Below, piece after piece: positions 18,356 to 27,212 of a stretch of 64,000 bases of DNA. Numbering within the stretch: position 1 is the stretch's first letter; every line of letters begins with the position of its first letter. This stretch comes from CASFRF01 sp031549345 (lineage in GTDB: Bacteria; Verrucomicrobiota; Lentisphaeria; Victivallales; Victivallaceae). The translations under genes were made by a program, and so were the position numbers. The notes beneath the pieces are model-generated. The model ran no database searches, was not told the DNA's origin, and was given only the letters and a program-made list of their open reading frames with translations. The DNA lies in contig JAVBPY010000003.1 in NCBI GenBank assembly GCA_031549345.1, positions 434,001 through 498,000 of the forward strand, read 5' to 3'.

Positions 18356-18432
18356 GGGGGAGTAGCTCAATTGGTTAGAGTACCACCCTGTCACGGTGGA
18401 TGTTGCGGGTTCGAGTCCCGTCTCTCTCGCCA
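18356..18432 (+). tRNA. tRNA-Asp (GTC), copy 2
   Basis: An exact 77-nt duplicate of the copy at 18229-18305, with encoded CCA. The 50-bp spacer has no terminator, so both are likely on one transcript. The kinase gene follows 29 bp later. Confidence 0.97.
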
Positions 18433-18461
18433 TTTTTATGCCCAAATTCTGGAGATATAGG

Positions 18462-19346
18462 ATGGATTCGCTCCTTTTCGCCTCCATCGTCCGCCGGGAT
18501 TTCATCGATAAAGGCTGGTCCGCCGATAAAAAGTACTGCGCGCACCGAAGCGATGGAACAAAACTCTTGCTCCGCGTTATACCCAGCGAAAAATATGAGC
18601 GGACAATGCACTTGTTTCAACTTCTCCGGCATCTCGAAGATATGGGGCTTCCCATCTCTCTTCCCCTTGAAGTCGGCATCTGTCCGGAGGGGGCGTATCT
18701 GATCCAGACTTGGATCGAGGGATGCAACGCCGAAGAAACCATTCCCTCTCTCGGCACAGAGGAGCAATGCCGTCTTGGCCGGGAGGCCGGGATAATTCTC
18801 CGGAAAATCCACGAAATTCCGGCCCCCGTGGAGCAGGAGGAGTGGGAACCGCGCATGCGCCGGAAAACGGAAACGAAAATCCGCGCGTATCTGCAATGCG
18901 GATTCCGCTTTGCGGGCGACGAACATTTTCTGGGCTACGTCGAAGCAAATCGGGACCTCCTTGCGGGGCGGCCGCAGTGCTTTCAGCACGGGGACTACCA
19001 CATCGGCAACATGATGCTCGAAAATGGCGCGATTCGCATCATCGATTTCGACCGTTTCGATTACGGCGACCCCTGGGAGGAATTCAACCGCATTGTCTGG
19101 TGCGCGCAAAAAGCGCCGCACTTCGCCTCGGGCATGGTGGAGGGCTACTGGAATGGTCCTCCGCCCGAAGCGTTCTGGCAACTTCTCGCCTTTTACATCG
19201 CCTGCAATACGCTCGCCGCCATCCCGTGGGCCATTCCATTCGGTCACCGGGAAATCGATGTTATGCGCAATCTGGCGCAAAACGTTCTCACCTGGTACGA
19301 CAACATGCAAAATACCCGCCCATCCTGGTATAGTGGACGACGATAG
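18462..19346 (+). CDS. Aminoglycoside phosphotransferase (APH)-family kinase
   Basis: The 294-residue protein has the APH/choline-kinase fold signatures: Brenner motif HGDYHIGNMM with catalytic Asp and metal-binding Asn, and the DFG-equivalent IIDFDRFDYGDPWEEFNR. The start at 18462 follows GGAG by 7 bp; an ATG at 18438 would give a longer form that begins almost inside the tRNA end. Relatives phosphorylate small hydroxyl compounds such as aminoglycosides, choline, homoserine or sugars. Nothing links this one to resistance, so an ordinary metabolic or unknown substrate is as likely. Confidence 0.8.
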   Translation: MDSLLFASIVRRDFIDKGWSADKKYCAHRSDGTKLLLRVIPSEKYERTMHLFQLLRHLEDMGLPISLPLEVGICPEGAYLIQTWIEGCNAEETIPSLGTEEQCRLGREAGIILRKIHEIPAPVEQEEWEPRMRRKTETKIRAYLQCGFRFAGDEHFLGYVEANRDLLAGRPQCFQHGDYHIGNMMLENGAIRIIDFDRFDYGDPWEEFNRIVWCAQKAPHFASGMVEGYWNGPPPEAFWQLLAFYIACNTLAAIPWAIPFGHREIDVMRNLAQNVLTWYDNMQNTRPSWYSGRR

Positions 19347-19395
19347 CGCCGATTTCTTCCCGCGTGCGCTTGCGAAAAGACCAAAGAGGGGCTAT

Positions 19396-19430
19396 CTTAT
19401 AGGGATATTTTTTTCAACCCTTACTATAAG
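19396..19430 (+). promoter_or_regulatory. Inverted repeat upstream of the CoA ligase gene
   Basis: CTTATAGGG (19396-19404) pairs with CCC (19418-19420) and CTATAAG (19424-19430), giving a 7+3 bp stem with a 3-nt bulge and an AT-rich loop. It ends 12 bp before the ATG. It could be an operator or an RNA hairpin that masks initiation. There is no direct evidence for either. Confidence 0.4.
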
Positions 19431-19442
19431 GATGCCAGCACC

Positions 19443-20765
19443 ATGAAACAGGTGAACACCGGCCTGAACGACGACAAGAGCGCGCACGATTTCATGCACC
19501 TCGATTTCCTCCGTACCCTCCAGACCTCGCGGCTGCAAAACACTGTTCAGCTCGCGTACGACCGTGTCGCCCTTTTCCGGGAACGGCTGGATGCGCAAAA
19601 ACTCAAGCCCTCGGACATTCGTTCGCTGAAGGACATTGCCAAACTTCCTTTCTCCACCAAAGCCGATTTGCGCGACACCTACCCGTTCGGCCTCTTCGCG
19701 TGCCCGATGCCGGAAATCGTCCGCCTCCACGCCTCCAGCGGGACGACGGGCAAACCCATCGTTGTGGCGTACAACGCCCACGATATTCAAATTTGGTCCG
19801 AGGTCGTCTGCCGCAACCTCATCAGCTGCGGGCTCTCGCACCAAGACGTCATCCAGGTCGGTTACGGCTACGGCCTTTTCACCGGCGGTCTGGGTGCGCA
19901 CTACGGCGCGGAAATGCTCGGCGCCACCGTCGTTCCCGCTTCCGCCGGGAACACCAAGCGGCAGATCATGCTGATGAAGGACTTCAACGCCACGGCCGTC
20001 TGCTGCACGCCGAGCTACTTCAACTACCTGATCGAACAGGCGCTGGAAATGGGGATCGATCTCCGCGACCTCCCGCTCCGCGTCGGCGTTTTCGGCGCGG
20101 AACCGTGGACGCATGAAATGCGCAAACGCATTGAAATCGGCGCCGGCATCAAGGCGTACGATATCTACGGTTTGTCCGAAATCATCGGCCCCGGCGTCGC
20201 CATCGAATGCGCCTGCCAGGACGGGCTTCACGTCATGGAAGACCATTTTTACCCGGAGATCATCGATCCGGACACCGGCGAGGTCCTCCCCGAAGGCGAA
20301 ACCGGCGAGCTTGTGCTCACCACGCTGACCAAGCAGGCCATGCCCATGATCCGTTACCGCACACGTGACATCACGCGTCTTGTCAGTGAACCCTGCGCCT
20401 GCGGGCGCACGCTCCGCCGCATCGCGCGCATCTCCACGCGCAGCGACGATATGTTTATCATCCGGGGCGTGAACGTTTTTCCGTCGCAGATCGAAACGGC
20501 GCTTCTTTCGGTGGAAGGGACGTTGCCGCACTACAACATCGTGTTGTACACCGACGGCGGCCTCGATAATGTGGAAGTCGATGTGGAAATCAACGGCGAT
20601 TTGTTTTCCGACAAAGTCCGTGCGATGGAAGACTTGCAGCAGCGTTTGGGGAAAGCGGTGGAAAGCGTGATCGGCCTCCGCGTCCGCATCAAGCTGGTGG
20701 CTCCCGGCACCATAACGCGCAGCGAAGGCAAGGCCAAGCGCGTCCTCGACCACCGCACACGCTGA
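19443..20765 (+). CDS. paaK: Phenylacetate-CoA ligase family protein
   Basis: An adenylate-forming enzyme that makes aryl-CoA from an aryl acid, ATP and CoA. The 440-residue length and motifs match PaaK: ASSGTTGKPIV (P-loop), YGYGLFTGGLGAHYG, YDIYGLSEIIGPGVAIEC, a YRTRDIT motif and the C-terminal ISTRSDDMFIIRGVNVFPSQIE with hinge. In anaerobes such enzymes often act in reversible metabolism of phenylacetate from aromatic amino acids. No indolepyruvate:ferredoxin oxidoreductase genes are adjacent, so the pathway partner is not seen. Confidence 0.92.
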   Translation: MKQVNTGLNDDKSAHDFMHLDFLRTLQTSRLQNTVQLAYDRVALFRERLDAQKLKPSDIRSLKDIAKLPFSTKADLRDTYPFGLFACPMPEIVRLHASSGTTGKPIVVAYNAHDIQIWSEVVCRNLISCGLSHQDVIQVGYGYGLFTGGLGAHYGAEMLGATVVPASAGNTKRQIMLMKDFNATAVCCTPSYFNYLIEQALEMGIDLRDLPLRVGVFGAEPWTHEMRKRIEIGAGIKAYDIYGLSEIIGPGVAIECACQDGLHVMEDHFYPEIIDPDTGEVLPEGETGELVLTTLTKQAMPMIRYRTRDITRLVSEPCACGRTLRRIARISTRSDDMFIIRGVNVFPSQIETALLSVEGTLPHYNIVLYTDGGLDNVEVDVEINGDLFSDKVRAMEDLQQRLGKAVESVIGLRVRIKLVAPGTITRSEGKAKRVLDHRTR

Positions 20766-20802
20766 TTTTAGACGTCTTTTAGGGCAAGCGGGCGTTTTTC
20801 GC

Positions 20803-20830
20803 TTGCTATTTTTTGCATCGGCATTATACT
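20803..20830 (+). promoter_or_regulatory. Sigma-70-like promoter of the response-regulator operon
   Basis: TTGCTA (20803-20808), 16 bp, then TATACT (20825-20830). Transcription would begin near 20836, after the in-frame ATG at 20832. This supports the ATG at 20853 as the real start. Confidence 0.55.
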
Positions 20831-20852
20831 AATGGGAAATGAGGAGCCGAAA

Positions 20853-21272
20853 ATGAGCGAAAAAAAGAAATTGCCCGGCGGAACGGAAACGATCCTGATT
20901 GTCGACGATCACGAAACCATTTGGGACTTTCTGATCGAAGCGCTCCAGGAGCTCGGCTACTCGGTTCTCCTCGCGGAGAACGGAGAAGACGCCGTGGAGG
21001 TCTACGCCGCCAATCCGCGCCAGGTGGATCTCGTTCTCCTGGACATGATTATGCCGAAGGCGGGGGGGCACGAAACATTTTTTCGTCTGAAAGCGATCGA
21101 TCCGGGGGTGAATGTTCTTCTTTCGAGCGGCTTCATGTCGGAACAAGAAGTCGGCGATCTTCTCCGCCAGGGGGCGCGCGGCTTCATTCCCAAACCGCAC
21201 CGCCTCCCCACCATGGCGGGCGAAATCCGCCGTGTCCTCGATGAACACCCGCGTAAACACAACGCTTCTTGA
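20853..21272 (+). CDS. Single-domain response regulator (CheY-like)
   Basis: The 139-residue receiver domain has no output domain. The acidic pocket (VDDHE), phosphoacceptor Asp in LVLLDMIMPKAGG and conserved Lys in FIPKPH are all present. GAGGAG precedes the start by 6 bp. It is followed after 22 bp by a small unknown protein and then the AsmA-like gene. The cognate histidine kinase is not in the window, so it probably acts by protein-protein contact in a phosphorelay. Confidence 0.9.
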   Translation: MSEKKKLPGGTETILIVDDHETIWDFLIEALQELGYSVLLAENGEDAVEVYAANPRQVDLVLLDMIMPKAGGHETFFRLKAIDPGVNVLLSSGFMSEQEVGDLLRQGARGFIPKPHRLPTMAGEIRRVLDEHPRKHNAS

Positions 21273-21294
21273 TTTAATAACACAGGGAACGAAT

Positions 21295-21735
21295 ATGGAT
21301 TCCGATCTTGAGATTAAAAAATTTCTGGCGCAGCAGCTTAAAGACGGCGCCACGCTCTCCGAAGCCCAGAACCGGATCAACGAACAGTTCAAACGCTCGC
21401 TGACCTTTATGGATATCCGTGTTCTCGCAAGTTCGCTCGACGAAATCGACTGGAGCGCACGCGATCCGGCGCCGAAGGCTCCGGAGGCTCCGGCGCCGGA
21501 AGCACCCGCGCCTCTCCCCGGAGCCGGCGACGGGAAGACCCACATTGAAATGAGCAAGGTTCTGCGCCCGGGCGCCCTTGCCGGCGGTTCCGTCCGTTTC
21601 GCCTCCGGCGCGTCGGCGGAGTGGGTTGTCGACCAGTACGGTCGACTGGCGCTGGACAAGCCCGTGGGGAAGCCCACCGAAGAGGATTTGCGGAGCTTTC
21701 AAACGGAGTTGGAGGCGCTTTTTTCGCGTCAATAA
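21295..21735 (+). CDS. Conserved hypothetical protein
   Basis: The 146-residue soluble protein is not assignable to a named family from sequence alone. The first ~55 residues are amphipathic helices, followed by an Ala/Pro/Glu linker. A C-terminal part (about 95-146: SGASAEWVVDQYGRLAL, then PTEEDLRSFQTELEALF) looks like a small compact domain. I have an impression of similar tails in Verrucomicrobia/Lentisphaerota proteins but cannot check. The start ATG at 21295 is chosen because the earlier in-frame sequence overlaps the response regulator and is not protein-like. It sits between the response regulator and the AsmA-like gene in one operon. Confidence 0.7.
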   Translation: MDSDLEIKKFLAQQLKDGATLSEAQNRINEQFKRSLTFMDIRVLASSLDEIDWSARDPAPKAPEAPAPEAPAPLPGAGDGKTHIEMSKVLRPGALAGGSVRFASGASAEWVVDQYGRLALDKPVGKPTEEDLRSFQTELEALFSRQ

Positions 21736-21741
21736 TTGCCC

Positions 21742-24700
21742 ATGACTCGAAAACGCCGCCTTTTTCTGTTGCTTTTCCTGCCGCTCTTCGCGGCGGGGCT
21801 GGCGGCATTCTATCTCTTTATAAGCGGGACATTTTTTTTGCGCGGCTTTTTCCTGCCGTTCGTCAGTCGCCGGGCGGGGGTGGAAATCCAGACGGGACAC
21901 GCCGAGTGGGGATTCTTCGGTTCGCGTGTCCGCCTCCGGAGCGTTCAGGTGGCGCTGCCGGGAAAAACGCCGTTTTTCACTGCCGACGCGGTTTTGTTCG
22001 ATTACTCGCTTTACGGCCTTTTGCGCGGGAATCTTCAGGGTTCCGCGCTTGCGGCGGAACGTCCGCGCTTTGAATTTTTCCGCGACGCGGCGGGAAACTG
22101 GAATACGGTACCCTCCACGCCTTCGCACGGCTCCGTATCCGGCATTTTTCTGGATATACGCAATGTTCGTCTACGGGACGCGGCGTTGCATGTAAGCCTG
22201 ACCGAAAAGAGCGGCGAAATCGCCCGCTTTCGCCTTCACTCCGCCGAGTTCAGCGCCGACCGCCTGACCAACCATGCTCCGGTGAACATCACGCTTACTT
22301 CTAAATTCGCGCTGGAGGCCGGGCGCGACATCCGCGTGGAGGGCGCCGATTTAACCGCCGCCTACAAAGGCAATCTCAACGCGTTCCTGATCCCCGCGGA
22401 CGGGCGGCTCGCCATCGATCTCGGCGGACTTTCCGGTGCGATCAACGCGGTGAAGCTCGGCCCGGAACACCGCCTTGCGCTGAGTGTGGATGGCCGCTTC
22501 GACGCGCATAGGGCGGAGCTCCGTAAATTACAGCTCCGCCAGTACCAGAATCAAACCGCGATGACGCGTTTGGACGCCTCCGGCATTTTTCACCCCGCGC
22601 CCCTGGAGTTGCGCGGCGACATCGATGTCGCGCTTGGCGGCGGGGCGATTCCCGCGGTTCTCTGCGGTTTTTTGCGCGATTTCAACCCCGGGAATATAAC
22701 GGGGAATTACGCGGGGAACCTGGATTACCGGGCGGGGGTGCGCCTTAATTTGCGCGGGGAGGGGGCGCTTCGCCGCGAAGGAAACGCTGTTTTTGGTTCC
22801 TCTCTCTTCACGCTGCCTCCTTTCGATGTGCGCATGGCGCATGATTTCGCGTTCGATCTTGCCGCAGGGAGTGCCGATATGAAACTTCTGGAGATGCGTT
22901 TGGAGAGCGAAGGCCGCGAACAAGCCGCCCTCACTCTCTCCCGTCCCGTCCGCTATTCATGGAAAGACGGCGCTGCCGGGCCGGATCTCCCGAATGTGCA
23001 CATGAGTGTTCACGGCCTCGATTTGCGGTTGCTGAATTTTCTCCCCGCCGCTCAGCATCGTCCATGGATTGCCGCGGGCGCGCTCGATGCGGAAGTAAAT
23101 TTCGCTCTTCCCGGCACATTGCGGGGAACGGGGCATGCCTCCGGTGTGCGCCTTGCATCCGGCGACATGGGCAAAACGCTCGACGGTGAGGTGGATTTTT
23201 CCGCAACACGGAATGCGGCGCAAGAAATTCTTTGGGGATTGAAGGGTAGAGCGCGTGCTGCCGGAGAGGATCTTGTGAATTTCTCGTTGACCGGAACGCA
23301 CCATCCGGCGGAAAAAAATACGGATTTCGAGCTACGCCTTTGCGACCTTTCCGCCGCGCTTCTGGAATTTCTTCCGCAGGATCGCGCGGAGCCGTACCTT
23401 TTCCTCCGGGAGCTCCGTCCGCTCGCCGGACAGTTGGATATGACCGGCGGCCGGAGCGGAGGTGTATTCGACATCCGCCGCCTCGATCTTCAGCTTGACG
23501 GACGCGACCGGAGCCGCCTGCGCTGCGAATTCGAGCCGTTTCGCTGGAATACGGAGCTTCGCGCCGCGCCGCGCCGCCTGGAAGCGATTCTGCGCGGCGA
23601 ATTTCCGGGCGCGCTGCTTGCCGCCGCTTTTCCGCTCTCCCCGATTCAAATGCCCTCCGGGCAAGTACGGCTCGAAACACGCCTTCATATTCAGCCGAAT
23701 CTCTCTTCCGCCGGGTTCGACGGCAGGGTCGATGTGGAGCAGGCGGAGTTCAACGGACTTGGTTGGAATTTCCGCAACATCGGCGTGCGGTGCGATTTCG
23801 ACGCGCAAATGCCCGACCAGGACACGCTTCAGCTTCGTAATTTCAATCTCTATGCTCTCGCAGAAGGAAAACCGGCGCTCCGGCTCGAACTCCCGGGGCG
23901 GTACTCCCTTGCGGACGGCTCGTTCAACGGCGAGGTTTCCCTGCGTTACTTGAATGAAAATTTCTTCAACCTCATCCGCCCCGGTCTCCTCACCGATGCG
24001 CAAATCCACGGACGCGCGGAAGTTCGTTACAACGGCAAAGAGCGGCTTGGCACTTGTTCCGGAGGCGTGGTTATCGACCGGGTTTCCCTGCCGCAATTCA
24101 GCGTTCCCTTCTCGGGCGGCATGGAGCTTCAATTCGACTCCTCCGACCGCGGCTACGCCATACGCCGTATCGACGGACGCATAAATACCGCCGAAACACC
24201 CATCGCCGCCTGGAACGGCTCCATCGATTGGCCGCTGGTTTCGACCGGCGAACCCGTGCGCATCAGTCTACGGATCCCGACGCTCAATCTCGGCCCCTAT
24301 CCCGCAACGGAAGAGGCTCCGCCGTTCGTCCTCCCCGAGCCGTCGCCCGGTGCGGCGTTTCACTTCAACCGGAAATACGAGATACAATTTCAGGTGGAGC
24401 GGTTGCTGCGCGACAATTTCAACGACACCGGCATCACGGGAAACGCCACGCTCGACAAAAACGAGATTGCCGTGGACCCGCTCCGTTTCCATCTCCTTTC
24501 CGGCGGACTCTTCGAGGGGGCGACACATTGCTCTGCCGAAGAATCCGGCGCGATCCGCTTCCGCAGCCGCGGGGTCGCCACGGAAGACCTTCCCTTGAAA
24601 ACGCTCAACCGCTGGTTCGGTTCGGCGGACAGCGATTTTGTGCGCGGCTACGCCGAAAACCTCCACTGGGACATCACCGGGAAATTCCAGGCGGAAAAAA

Positions 24701-25341
24701 CACTGGAACTCGCCGGAACGATGACGGGAACCTTCTCCGCGTTGGAGTTCACCAATGGTTACGCCGCAACCCCGATGGGTAAACTGATTTTTCTTCCGCT
24801 GGAGGTTATGGTGCGCTTGCGCGACATACTTCCGGACCGTATGTTGAACCCGCAGAATTATGCCGACGCCTTCATCCGCCTCGGCGATACCAAAGGGCAG
24901 TTCAACGCGCTCCGTTTTGCCGCCGGGAAGCTGAAAATTCGTTTTCAGGAAGGGGATTTGCTTCTGGAAGAATGCCGCCTGGAGCGCGGGTCGCCTGTGG
25001 GAAGCATGGATTTTACCGGACGCCTTCCTTTGTATGACGCGGAGGAAGGAGCGCGCGAGGGAGAGGTCCGTGAACTGAAACTTCTCTCGAATCTCGGCGG
25101 AGTCATCCTTCCGATCACGGTCCGCGGTTCTTTTGAATCGCCGCAGGTTAACTTGCGGCGTATCGGCAGCGATCTTCTGAGCGCCAACGCGCGCAACATG
25201 GTCGCCCAGCTCGGGGGGCTCACGGGGCGCTTGCTGGAAAGCGCTCCGGAAACCGAAACGCCTTCTCCGATGCCGCTCCAGGCGGAACCTCCGCCGAAGT
25301 CCGGCGGACTTTTCCGCAAAATCTTTTTTTTCTGGAAGTAA
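21742..25341 (+). CDS. AsmA/TamB-like large envelope protein
   Basis: The 1199-residue protein has one N-terminal membrane helix (about 5-30) and a long repetitive beta-rich periplasmic body. It starts RRAGVEIQTGHAEWGFFGSRVRLRSVQV, with LRG and LDG-type strands throughout, typical of AsmA/DUF748/TamB bridge proteins that move phospholipids between membranes. The C-terminal ~300 residues (LAGTMTGTFSALEF, GKLKIRFQEGDLLLEECRLERGSPVGSMDFTG) fit the AsmA C-terminal domain. An alternative TTG at 21736 exists. It is in an operon with tatD and nudC, which are 1 bp apart and overlapping respectively. Confidence 0.75.
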   Translation: MTRKRRLFLLLFLPLFAAGLAAFYLFISGTFFLRGFFLPFVSRRAGVEIQTGHAEWGFFGSRVRLRSVQVALPGKTPFFTADAVLFDYSLYGLLRGNLQGSALAAERPRFEFFRDAAGNWNTVPSTPSHGSVSGIFLDIRNVRLRDAALHVSLTEKSGEIARFRLHSAEFSADRLTNHAPVNITLTSKFALEAGRDIRVEGADLTAAYKGNLNAFLIPADGRLAIDLGGLSGAINAVKLGPEHRLALSVDGRFDAHRAELRKLQLRQYQNQTAMTRLDASGIFHPAPLELRGDIDVALGGGAIPAVLCGFLRDFNPGNITGNYAGNLDYRAGVRLNLRGEGALRREGNAVFGSSLFTLPPFDVRMAHDFAFDLAAGSADMKLLEMRLESEGREQAALTLSRPVRYSWKDGAAGPDLPNVHMSVHGLDLRLLNFLPAAQHRPWIAAGALDAEVNFALPGTLRGTGHASGVRLASGDMGKTLDGEVDFSATRNAAQEILWGLKGRARAAGEDLVNFSLTGTHHPAEKNTDFELRLCDLSAALLEFLPQDRAEPYLFLRELRPLAGQLDMTGGRSGGVFDIRRLDLQLDGRDRSRLRCEFEPFRWNTELRAAPRRLEAILRGEFPGALLAAAFPLSPIQMPSGQVRLETRLHIQPNLSSAGFDGRVDVEQAEFNGLGWNFRNIGVRCDFDAQMPDQDTLQLRNFNLYALAEGKPALRLELPGRYSLADGSFNGEVSLRYLNENFFNLIRPGLLTDAQIHGRAEVRYNGKERLGTCSGGVVIDRVSLPQFSVPFSGGMELQFDSSDRGYAIRRIDGRINTAETPIAAWNGSIDWPLVSTGEPVRISLRIPTLNLGPYPATEEAPPFVLPEPSPGAAFHFNRKYEIQFQVERLLRDNFNDTGITGNATLDKNEIAVDPLRFHLLSGGLFEGATHCSAEESGAIRFRSRGVATEDLPLKTLNRWFGSADSDFVRGYAENLHWDITGKFQAEKTLELAGTMTGTFSALEFTNGYAATPMGKLIFLPLEVMVRLRDILPDRMLNPQNYADAFIRLGDTKGQFNALRFAAGKLKIRFQEGDLLLEECRLERGSPVGSMDFTGRLPLYDAEEGAREGEVRELKLLSNLGGVILPITVRGSFESPQVNLRRIGSDLLSANARNMVAQLGGLTGRLLESAPETETPSPMPLQAEPPPKSGGLFRKIFFFWK

Positions 25342-25342
25342 C

Positions 25343-26125
25343 ATGATCCAATGGTTTGATACACACTTTCATTATTACGGCGACCTTTCCCCGGCGGAGT
25401 TTTTGGCCCTCCATCCGGAAAGCGCCTCCATGCGCCTGATGGCGGTCGGGGCGAATTATACGGAAAGCCTCCATGCGCGTACGTTTGCCGAAGCTGTTCC
25501 CGCGGCGTATTTCTCCGCCGGAGTTCACCCGCACTCCGCGGGGGAGTACCTGAACGCGCCCGCGGAGTTTGAGTTGTTCCATCATCACCCCAAACTGCGC
25601 GCGGTAGGGGAGATCGGACTGGACTACTACTACGATTTCTCGCCCCGCGCGGAACAGCGGCGCGTGTTCGACGAATTCCTCCTGCGGGCGCTGGAATGGA
25701 ATCTTCCCGCCATCGTTCATTGCCGCGATGCGGAAAACCGCTTCGACGCGTACGAAGAGTGCTTCGACCGTCTCCGCGACTTTGCCTCCGGGGGAGGGCG
25801 CATGGTTTTGCATTGTTTTGCCGGGACGCCGGCGTGGGCTGAAAAATTCCTTGCCCTGGGGGCCTATCTCGGCATTACCGGCATGGTAACGTTCCCGAAA
25901 GCGGAAAATATCCGCGCCACGCTGCGTGTCATTCCCAACGACCGTCTTTTGCTGGAAACGGACGCCCCCTATCTTGCTCCCGTGCCGTTCCGGGGGAAGC
26001 AGAACCATCCGGGCCTCCTCCCGCACATCGGTAAGCGCGTGGCCGAAGAGCGCGGAATGAGCTTGGCGGATTTGGCGGAATTAACAACGGCGAATGCCGA
26101 ACATTTCTTTGCGGGAGGCAAATGA
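25343..26125 (+). CDS. tatD: TatD family metal-dependent hydrolase
   Basis: The 260-residue TIM-barrel amidohydrolase has FDTHFHY at the start (metal-binding HxH), GVHPH, GEIGLDYYYD with the bridging Glu, VHCRDAE, LHCFAG, and LLETDAPYLAP near the end. TatD proteins are 3'-5' DNases or D-Tyr-tRNA deacylase-related nucleases. It starts 1 bp after the AsmA-like stop, and its stop overlaps nudC by ATGA. Confidence 0.94.
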   Translation: MIQWFDTHFHYYGDLSPAEFLALHPESASMRLMAVGANYTESLHARTFAEAVPAAYFSAGVHPHSAGEYLNAPAEFELFHHHPKLRAVGEIGLDYYYDFSPRAEQRRVFDEFLLRALEWNLPAIVHCRDAENRFDAYEECFDRLRDFASGGGRMVLHCFAGTPAWAEKFLALGAYLGITGMVTFPKAENIRATLRVIPNDRLLLETDAPYLAPVPFRGKQNHPGLLPHIGKRVAEERGMSLADLAELTTANAEHFFAGGK

Positions 26126-26934
26126 AAGAATATTTTTATCCTCTTACGCCCACGCAGATCGTCGGCCCCCTGGCGGGGCGGGTGATTCTCCTTTCCGCGC
26201 GGCAGGTGGCGGTGGTCCAGGACGCGGACGGAGCGATCCGTCTTCCCCGCGCCGGCAAAGACCCGGTGCCGAATTATGCCGAGCACCTTGTGATCGGGCG
26301 ATTCGGCGAGCAACTTTGCGTGGCCCTGGAAAGTACGGGAGGGTGGGACAGGATGCTGGATTTCCGTTTGGCCCTGCATCGCCTTCCAGAGCTTGAAAGG
26401 CTGGCGCTTGCGCGGGCGCTCACGCTGCAGAGTTGGCGGAAGCGCCACCGTTATTGCGGGAGTTGCGGCGCGGCGCTCCGTGACTCGACGGAGGAGATCG
26501 CGCGCATCTGTCCGGATTGCGCGGCGCTGCATTTCCCGGTCCTTTCTCCGGCGGTGATTGTGGCGATCCGGCGCAAAGAGGAGCTTCTTCTGGCGCACAA
26601 CGCCAAATTCGCGGAGGGGCTGTACAGTTTGATCGCGGGTTTTGTGGAGGCCGGGGAAACCCTGGAAGAAGCGGTTCAGCGCGAGGTGCGGGAGGAGGTG
26701 GGGCTCGAAGTGGAGAATATCCGCTACTTCGGCAGTCAAAGCTGGCCGTTTCCCAACTCGCTGATGCTCGGCTTCACCGCCGATTATGCCGGCGGCGAAG
26801 TGCGCCCGGACGGCGTGGAGATTACCGACGCCGCCTTTTTCAGCGTGGACCGCTTTCCCGCCGTCCCCGACTTCGGCTCCATTTCGCGTACCTTGATCGA
26901 AGATTTTCGTAAAAAAGCCTCATGCGTACCTTGA
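26122..26934 (+). CDS. nudC: NADH pyrophosphatase NudC
   Basis: Hydrolyses NAD(H) and can remove NAD caps from RNA. The 270-residue protein has a zinc ribbon (CGSCG then CPDC), a Nudix box beginning GFVEAGETLEEAVQREV and ending EEVGL, and the NudC-specific SQSWPFPNSLMLGF motif downstream. It is translationally coupled to tatD. The tRNA-Lys promoter overlaps its stop codon. Confidence 0.95.
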   Translation: MKEYFYPLTPTQIVGPLAGRVILLSARQVAVVQDADGAIRLPRAGKDPVPNYAEHLVIGRFGEQLCVALESTGGWDRMLDFRLALHRLPELERLALARALTLQSWRKRHRYCGSCGAALRDSTEEIARICPDCAALHFPVLSPAVIVAIRRKEELLLAHNAKFAEGLYSLIAGFVEAGETLEEAVQREVREEVGLEVENIRYFGSQSWPFPNSLMLGFTADYAGGEVRPDGVEITDAAFFSVDRFPAVPDFGSISRTLIEDFRKKASCVP

Positions 26935-26958
26935 TTTTATCGAAATGGAGTCTATAGT
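26931..26958 (+). promoter_or_regulatory. Promoter of tRNA-Lys
   Basis: TTGATT (26931-26936), 16 bp, TATAGT (26953-26958). A TATAAT at 26958-26963 is an alternative -10 with poor spacing. The first promoter places the start a few bases before the tRNA. Confidence 0.55.
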
Positions 26959-26970
26959 ATAATCTGTGAT

Positions 26971-27046
26971 GCACCCATAGCTCAGTCGGTAGAGCAAATG
27001 ACTCTTAATCATTGGGTCGCAGGTTCGAGTCCTGCTGGGTGTACCA
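26971..27046 (+). tRNA. tRNA-Lys (CTT)
   Basis: A 76-nt cloverleaf with anticodon CTT in loop CTCTTAA. The acceptor is GCACCCA/TGGGTGT (G1-U72 wobble), the T-loop is TTCGAGT and CCA is encoded. A terminator follows. Confidence 0.96.
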
Positions 27047-27060
27047 TTTTTATGTTGTTT

Positions 27061-27098
27061 AGCGCCGCGTTCCTGTTTTGGAAGAGCGGCGTTTTTTC
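27061..27098 (+). terminator. Terminator of tRNA-Lys
   Basis: CGCCGC (27063-27068) pairs with GCGGCG (27086-27091), with an inner TTCC/GGAA extension and a 6-nt loop. A run of six U follows at 27092-27097. Confidence 0.85.
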
Positions 27099-27159
27099 TT
27101 TTTGCACACCGTTGGAGGAGATTTCCTGATGCCGATTTTCACTTTTTTTATGTCGGGAC

Positions 27160-27198
27160 TTGACATTCTTATTCGTTTCACTTATAATATAAAGTGAA
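27160..27198 (+). promoter_or_regulatory. Consensus promoter with palindromic operator over the -10
   Basis: TTGACA (27160-27165), 17 bp, TATAAT (27183-27188) is a perfect sigma-70 promoter. A perfect inverted repeat TTCACTT-N8-AAGTGAA (27177-27198) covers the -10 element. It directly precedes a GntR-headed regulator gene, so negative autoregulation is the simplest reading. Confidence 0.8.
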
Positions 27199-27212
27199 GG
27201 AAATAAACACAC

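Noticed and set aside
18229..18432. tRNA-Asp pair as an integration site of a mobile element
   Set aside because: No integrase, no direct repeat of the tRNA 3' end beyond the second full copy, and the genes around are ordinary.
18462..19346. Aminoglycoside resistance gene
   Set aside because: The APH fold is broad and includes many metabolic kinases; there is no mobile element, resistance cassette or close motif match to a known resistance enzyme.
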